Source: an uncultured Actinomyces sp.
GTDB taxonomy: Bacteria > Actinomycetota > Actinomycetes > Actinomycetales > Actinomycetaceae
Assembly: GCA_938041695.1 (NCBI GenBank)
Contig: CALISI010000041.1
Span: forward strand, 1-10,258
Direction of reading: 5' to 3'
DNA length: 10,258 nucleotides
Below, piece after piece: positions 7,228 through 10,258 of the stretch. The position numbers and the translations under genes were made by a program. Below the pieces are notes generated by a model. That model made no database searches. It was not told the origin of the DNA and saw nothing but the letters and a program-made list of their open reading frames with translations. How positions within the stretch are numbered: position 1 is the stretch's first letter; the number at the start of each line of letters is the position of its first letter.

Positions 7228-7294
7228 GATTCAACCTGATCGGAGGGATTCAACCTGATCGGAAGGGGTTGAATCTTCCCGAGCGGGTGTACAC
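7228..7294. repeat. Mirror-symmetric short-motif array 1 (19-bp period)
   Basis: GATTCAACC occurs at 7228-7236 and 7247-7255, 19 bp apart, inside an 18-bp direct repeat (7227-7244 and 7246-7263). Its inverted form GGTTGAATC lies at 7267-7275. The fourth position predicted by symmetry (7286-7294) holds GGTGTACAC, a poor 5 of 9 match, so the array may be degenerate there. All pairs share a dyad centre at 7261. GGTGTACACC at 7286-7295 is itself a perfect palindrome. Confidence 0.6.
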
Positions 7295-7345
7295 CTCACC
7301 CCAACAAGCATTTTCGCGGTACCCGAGCCCAGGAAGCCCCTGCGC

Positions 7346-7442
7346 GGATAGGTTGCGACGATGCAGATAGGTTATCGCCACGCGAATAGGAAAATAAGCT
7401 ATCCGCATGCTCATAACCTATCCATGAAGCAACAACCTATCC
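7346..7442. repeat. Mirror-symmetric short-motif array 2 (three forward, three inverted, 19-bp period)
   Basis: The motif GGATAGGTT appears at 7346-7354, 7365-7373 (AGATAGGTT) and 7384-7392 (GAATAGGAA), exactly 19 bp apart. Its inverted form appears at 7396-7404 (AAGCTATCC), 7415-7423 and 7434-7442 (both AACCTATCC), again exactly 19 bp apart. All three pairs share one dyad centre at 7394. Bases just outside the 9-mers are partly shared (a preceding GC, a following AT), while the outer 10-base spacers match at only 2 of 10 positions. Conserved motifs with drifting spacers resemble protein-binding iterons. A hairpin with alternating helices and internal loops is the other reading. Confidence 0.75.
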
Positions 7443-7485
7443 GCATACCCGTGGGCATGAGCAGGAATATGCTGCTTGAGGAAGC

Positions 7486-7552
7486 GATGCACTAGATAGG
7501 CCAGCAATGTACTAGCTACTAGGCAGTGCAATGCCTCCCTAAGTAGTGCAAT
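7486..7552. repeat. Mirror-symmetric short-motif array 3 (two forward, two inverted, 20-bp period)
   Basis: GATGCACTA (7486-7494) and AATGTACTA (7506-7514) are 20 bp apart. The inverted forms CAGTGCAAT (7524-7532) and TAGTGCAAT (7544-7552) are also 20 bp apart. Both pairs share the dyad centre 7519. The layout matches arrays 1 and 2, but the motif is unrelated. Confidence 0.6.
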
Positions 7553-7605
7553 ACCACCGATCAACAAGCGAAAACGCGGCTCCTTGGCAGCCACGCAACT
7601 GTGGA

Positions 7606-7703
7606 GGGCGCCGGAGGGTCCGGAGGGCACGGGCGGGCTTCGAGGCGCGGCGCCGAACGAAGTGAGGCCCTAGCCTCGCGGGCGGCCGGGGCCTCCGGCG
7701 CCC
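7606..7703. repeat. GC-rich inverted repeat with 12-bp perfect outer arms
   Basis: GGGCGCCGGAGG (7606-7617) is the exact reverse complement of CCTCCGGCGCCC (7692-7703). Inside, CGAGGC (7641-7646) pairs with GCCTCG (7673-7678), with a slight register shift. CCGGAGGG is also directly repeated at 7611-7618 and 7620-7627. The region is very GC-rich and has no credible gene. It could form a hairpin of about 98 bases. Confidence 0.5.
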
Positions 7704-7745
7704 GGAACACCCGTGGGGCAACAAGCAGCAACACGCAGCGCAAAC

Positions 7746-7821
7746 GGCGGCGGGGCCAGGCTGCGGCGCCTGTGGGCGGCGGCGGGGCCAGGCTGCGGCG
7801 CCTGTGGGCGGCGGCGGGGCC
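7746..7821. repeat. 32-bp GC-rich tandem repeat, about 2.4 copies
   Basis: Two identical 32-base units occupy 7758-7789 and 7790-7821, each beginning AGGCTGCGGCGCC and ending GGCGGCGGGGCC. They are preceded by the last 12 bases of a third unit at 7746-7757. The period is not a multiple of three, so the repeat is not a protein-repeat array in one frame. Identical neighbouring units suggest recent slippage. Confidence 0.8.
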
Positions 7822-7858
7822 TGACCGGACAACGAATCGACGCGCCCGCCCCAGACAC

Positions 7859-7969
7859 ATTTCGCACATAATTTCCCACGGTCACTTGTGGAGATAGCCC
7901 GAAAACGTTGCAATCCCAACGACATGAATTCAATGTTTGAAGTACTCGCAGGGGAATTACGTGCGAAAT
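7859..7969. repeat. 111-bp terminal-inverted-repeat element, copy B (MITE-like)
   Basis: The second copy, in the same orientation as copy A, begins ATTTCGCACATAATT and ends AATTACGTGCGAAAT (one mismatch in the 15-bp arms, at a different position from copy A's). The internal hairpin is formed by AAACGTTG (7903-7910) with CAATGTTT (7931-7938), 8 bp including one G-T pair and slightly shifted in register from copy A. Preserved pairing despite changed sequence suggests structure matters. The two copies bracket about 700 bp of repeat-rich DNA. Flanks (ACAC before, TGAT after) show no obvious duplication. Confidence 0.7.
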
Positions 7970-8001
7970 TGATGGGAGAGCAGCCCGTGAGGCAACGCGC
8001 C

Positions 8002-8019
8002 GGGCCTGGCTGCGGTGCC
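8002..8019. repeat. Degenerate copy of the 32-bp tandem-repeat junction
   Basis: GGGCCTGGCTGCGGTGCC differs at 2 of 18 positions from the unit junction of the tandem repeat at 7746-7821. It lies on the far side of copy B, so copy B sits between repeat-related sequences. The short length means chance in GC-rich DNA is possible. Confidence 0.35.
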
Positions 8020-8038
8020 CGTCCCGCAGGCACGCACA

Positions 8039-8068
8039 AGGCCCCGGGAGCTCGCGCTCCCGGGGCCT
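8039..8068 (-). terminator. Hairpin terminator downstream of cysS
   Basis: AGGCCCCGGGAGC (8039-8051) pairs perfectly with GCTCCCGGGGCCT (8056-8068), a 13-bp stem with a TCGC tetraloop, beginning 17 bases after the cysS stop in the direction of transcription. The tail on the minus strand (TGTGCGTG) is poor in T, as is common in high-GC actinobacteria. It should separate cysS from the repeat island and the genes beyond. Confidence 0.85.
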
Positions 8069-8085
8069 CAGTGCTCAGCCGCAGC

Positions 8086-9543
8086 TCAGCCAACACTCCA
8101 GGTGGCGCCGTCGCGGCCGTCCGCGACGGTGATGCCGGCGGCAGCCAGGCGGTCGCGCAGCTCGTCGGCGCGCGCCCAGTCCTTGCCGGCGCGGGCATCG
8201 GCCCGCTCAGAGAGCACGGCCTGGACCAGCGCGTCCAGCGCCGAGTGCTCGGCGGCAGCCGCACCAGAGGCACCCGCGCCGATGCCGACCTGTCCGCGCC
8301 ACTGCTCAGAAGCAGGGTCCAGCCCCAGCACATCCAGCATGGAGCGAACCAGGACCTGCTCGCGGTACACACCGGAAACGTCACCGGCAGCAAGCGCAGC
8401 GTTGCCGGCCTTGAGGTGCTCGTGCAGGACGGCGAGCGCGCCGGCGACGTTGAGGTCGTCGTCCATGGCGGCCACAAAAGCCTCGGGCAGGTCGGCGGGC
8501 GCCAGGGCGATCTCGGAGGCCGGAGCCTCGCCGGCAGCCTCGATGGCGCGGGCCACGAAGGTGGAGAACTTTTCCCAGGCGGCGTGTGCGGCGGGCAGGG
8601 TTTCGGGGCCCCATTCGATGGCGGAGCGGTGGTGGACGGTGGACAGTGCCCAGCGCACGGCGACGGCCGGATACTCCTCGGTGAGCGCCCCGATCGACAG
8701 GACGTTGCCCAGCGACTTGGACATTTTTTCACCCTTGGTGGTCACCCACGCGTTGTGGACCCACAGGCGCGCGAAGGGCCAGCCTGCGCCGTGGGACTGG
8801 GCCTGCTCGTTCTCGTGGTGCGGGAAGCGCAGGTCGATGCCGCCGCCGTGGATGTCGAATTCGTCGCCGAGGTAGCGCCGCGACATGGCGGAGCATTCGA
8901 GGTGCCAGCCGGGTCGGCCGCGTCCCCAGGGGCTGTCCCACGAGGCCATGGCCGGCTCAGACGGCTTACTGGCCTTCCAGAGGGCGAAGTCGCGGGGGTC
9001 GCGTTTGCCGGCTTCGACGGCCTCGTCGATCTGGGCGTCGTCCTCGGTGGTGCGCATGTCGGCCAGGCGCTGGCGGGTGAGCGAGCCGTAGTCGCCCTGG
9101 GAGTGGACGTCGAAGTAGACGTTGCCGCGCCCATCCGAATAGGCATGTCCCGCGTCGATGAGGCGCTGGACGAGGTCGATTTGGTCGGGGATGTGGCCGG
9201 TGGCGCGCGGCTCGTACGTGGGGGCCTGCACGCCGAGGGTCTCGTACGCCTGCGTGAATTCACGCTCGAAGCGGTAGGCCCAGGCCCACCAGTCCCAGCC
9301 GGCCTCGGCCGACTTGTTCAGGATCTTGTCGTCGATGTCGGTGACGTTGCGCACGTAGGTGACCTCGTAGCCGCTGCGGCGCAACCAGCGGATCAGCGTG
9401 TCGAAGGAGACGGCGGCGCGCAGGTGGCCGACGTGCGGGGATCCCTGCACGGTGGCGCCGCACAGGTAGATGCCGACCTTGCCGGGGGTAACCGGGCTCA
9501 GGGGCTGGATGCGGGCGCTCTTGGAGTCGTACAGGTGCAGCAT
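8086..9543 (-). CDS. cysS: Cysteinyl-tRNA synthetase
   Basis: The 485-residue enzyme charges tRNA-Cys with cysteine in the cytoplasm; its length is normal for bacterial CysRS. The class I signatures are intact: HVGH (37-40, the HIGH motif) inside YLCGATVQGSPHVGHLR, and KMSKS (273-277). The expected zinc ligands are C28, C217 (in GWHLECSAM), H242 and E246 (in PHHENE). It is full CysS, not the related mycothiol ligase MshC, because the CGATVQG motif replaces the CGITPYDATH motif of MshC. The C-terminal anticodon region ends ...GATWSVG. The ATG at 9541-9543 opens exactly at the conserved LHLYDS start. The only upstream signal is TAGGAT at 9551-9556. thrC lies upstream behind a terminator, so cysS is probably transcribed alone. 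Confidence 0.97.
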   Translation of the reverse strand: MLHLYDSKSARIQPLSPVTPGKVGIYLCGATVQGSPHVGHLRAAVSFDTLIRWLRRSGYEVTYVRNVTDIDDKILNKSAEAGWDWWAWAYRFEREFTQAYETLGVQAPTYEPRATGHIPDQIDLVQRLIDAGHAYSDGRGNVYFDVHSQGDYGSLTRQRLADMRTTEDDAQIDEAVEAGKRDPRDFALWKASKPSEPAMASWDSPWGRGRPGWHLECSAMSRRYLGDEFDIHGGGIDLRFPHHENEQAQSHGAGWPFARLWVHNAWVTTKGEKMSKSLGNVLSIGALTEEYPAVAVRWALSTVHHRSAIEWGPETLPAAHAAWEKFSTFVARAIEAAGEAPASEIALAPADLPEAFVAAMDDDLNVAGALAVLHEHLKAGNAALAAGDVSGVYREQVLVRSMLDVLGLDPASEQWRGQVGIGAGASGAAAAEHSALDALVQAVLSERADARAGKDWARADELRDRLAAAGITVADGRDGATWSVG

Positions 9544-9550
9544 GGCACCA

Positions 9551-9556
9551 ATCCTA
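9551..9556 (-). promoter_or_regulatory. TAGGAT ahead of cysS: leaderless -10 element or ribosome site
   Basis: TAGGAT ends 7 bases before the cysS ATG. Read as a TANNNT -10 box it would place the transcription start at or next to the ATG, giving a leaderless mRNA of the sort frequent in actinobacteria. Read as AGGA it would be a weak ribosome site with a long 8-9 base spacer. There is no clear -35. A 7-bp stem (CGCGGCG 9567-9573 with CGCCGCG 9582-9588) lies just upstream. Confidence 0.35.
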
Positions 9557-9606
9557 CCTGGCGAGGCGCGGCGGGGAGCGACGCCGCGTTCTCCGGGAGT
9601 ATGTAA

Positions 9607-9666
9607 CGAGGCCCGGGCCCCACCCGGCGAAACGGAGCGGTTTCGCGGGTGGGGGCTCGGGCCTCG
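9607..9666 (-). terminator. Long hairpin terminator downstream of thrC
   Basis: A nearly continuous stem of about 25 bp folds 9607-9633 onto 9640-9666, with a 6-base loop at 9634-9639. CGAGGCCCG pairs with CGGGCCTCG at the base, the middle is C-rich against G-rich with one wobble pair and small bulges, and CGAAAC pairs with GTTTCG at the top. It starts 16 bases after the thrC stop. The downstream minus-strand tail (TTACATACT) is only moderately T-rich. Confidence 0.85.
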
Positions 9667-9682
9667 TCGAGTGAAAGAAACC

Positions 9683-10258
9683 TCAGGCGCCGGGGCGCAC
9701 GCGCTCGGCGATGAGGGCCTTGAGGTCCTCGGCGGAGTTGGCGAGCGGCGTGACGCGTTCTTCGCGTCCTTCGATGCCTGCGAAGCGCTCGGGCACGGGC
9801 GGGAGGTGGCCGGTGGCCTGAAGGATCGTGTCGGCGAACTTGACGGGCAGGGCGGTCTCCATGACGACGAGCGGGCCCTCGACCTGGGGGCGCACGGCGC
9901 GGGCGACGTGCACGCCGTCGGCCGTGTGCGGGTCGAGGAGGTAGCCGCTTTCCTTTTCGGTGCGCGCGATCTCGGCGAGGCGGTCGGCGTGCGTGGAGGT
10001 GCCGGAGATGAAGCCGTAGGTCTCGCGCAGGGAGGCGAACTCGGGCGTGCCGGACAGGTCGAAGGAGCCGTCACGGGCCAGGGCCTCGTCAAACAGGGCG
10101 CGGGTGGCGTCCCCGTCGCGGCCCAGCAGGTCGAAGATGAAGCGCTCGAAGTTCGAGGCCTTGGAGATGTCCATGGACGGGCTGGAGGTGGCCAGCGTGT
10201 CCGCGGAGGAGCGGGGGCGGTAGACGCCGGTGCGGAAGAACTCGTCGAGGACGTCGTT
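9683..10258 (-). CDS. thrC: Threonine synthase, C-terminal part (partial at window edge)
   Basis: The last 191 residues are present; the gene continues past the right edge. The fragment opens NDVLDEFFRTGVYRPR and continues to SSPSMDISKASNFERFIFDLLGRD, the characteristic C-terminal-half segment of the long, PLP-dependent threonine synthases of actinobacteria (as in Corynebacterium) and enterobacteria. Later features are TYGFISGTSTHADRLAEIARTE and YLLDPHTADGVHVA, where DPHTA is a conserved family motif, then METALPVKFADTI. The enzyme converts O-phosphohomoserine to threonine, the last step of the threonine branch of aspartate metabolism. The PLP-binding lysine lies in the missing N-terminal part. 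The stop is TGA at 9683-9685, followed by a long hairpin terminator. Confidence 0.96.
   Translation of the reverse strand, partial: NDVLDEFFRTGVYRPRSSADTLATSSPSMDISKASNFERFIFDLLGRDGDATRALFDEALARDGSFDLSGTPEFASLRETYGFISGTSTHADRLAEIARTEKESGYLLDPHTADGVHVARAVRPQVEGPLVVMETALPVKFADTILQATGHLPPVPERFAGIEGREERVTPLANSAEDLKALIAERVRPGA

Noticed and set aside
7007..7234. Small minus-strand ORF through element copy A, with a similar translation in copy B (FARNSPA...LQRF)
   Set aside because: The similarity follows from the DNA repeat. Differences between the copies are spread evenly over codon positions (10, 8, 10), so there is no sign of selection on a protein.
7228..7552. CRISPR array
   Set aside because: Motifs are only about 9 bp, occur in both orientations and are spaced about 10 bases apart. 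There is no typical repeat or spacer length and no cas gene.
7539..8732. Minus-strand frame of 397 codons spanning the repeat island and the end of cysS
   Set aside because: It overlaps cysS in another frame, crosses the cysS terminator and the 32-bp repeats, and translates to Pro/Arg/Ala-rich low-complexity sequence.
7888..9606. Plus-strand open frame of 572 codons
   Set aside because: It lies almost entirely antisense to cysS, whose motifs are unmistakable. Long antisense frames are normal in high-GC genes, and its translation is a Gly/Ala/Val-rich low-complexity sequence.
9607..9666. Riboswitch or T-box leader for cysS
   Set aside because: The structure is one long simple hairpin just after the thrC stop, with no T-box consensus or specifier loop, so terminator is the simpler reading.

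Overview
The window is high-GC DNA from an actinobacterium. An Actinomycetaceae member such as Schaalia or Actinomyces is likely, judging from the actinobacterial type of CysS, RlmB and ThrC and the overall base composition; this is inference, since no search was run. Most genes lie on the minus strand. The exception is a group of three related genes of unknown function on the plus strand.

Layout, left to right: the first 59 bases are the start of purA (minus). A DUF456 membrane protein follows (156-650, minus). Three plus-strand genes (746-1399, 1396-1995, 2148-2753) encode about 200-residue proteins that are clearly paralogous to one another and match no family I recognise. They converge on rlmB (2858-3835, minus), with a hairpin terminator between them. 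Next, all minus, come a Wzx-type flippase (3941-5296), a family 2 glycosyltransferase (5306-6187) and a DUF1697 protein (6278-6838). The glycosyltransferase and flippase form a tight operon, probably for building and exporting a surface glycan.

Between the DUF1697 gene and cysS lies about 1.25 kb without a credible gene (6839-8085), and it is the most unusual part of the window. It holds two gap-free 111-bp copies of an element with 15-bp terminal inverted repeats (7051-7161 and 7859-7969). Between them sit three successive mirror-symmetric arrays of short motifs with centres near 7261, 7394 and 7519. In each, forward copies at a 19-20 bp period are followed by inverted copies at the same period. 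A 12-bp inverted repeat (7606-7703) and a 32-bp tandem repeat (7746-7821) complete the island. In other actinobacteria cysS is commonly next to rlmB; here about 4.25 kb, comprising the repeat island plus three genes, separates them.

The right end carries cysS (8086-9543, minus) with a strong hairpin downstream, then a long hairpin terminator and the 3' part of thrC (9683-10258, minus). The housekeeping genes (purA, rlmB, cysS, thrC) form the stable background. The paralogue trio, the glycan pair and the repeat island look like the variable material.
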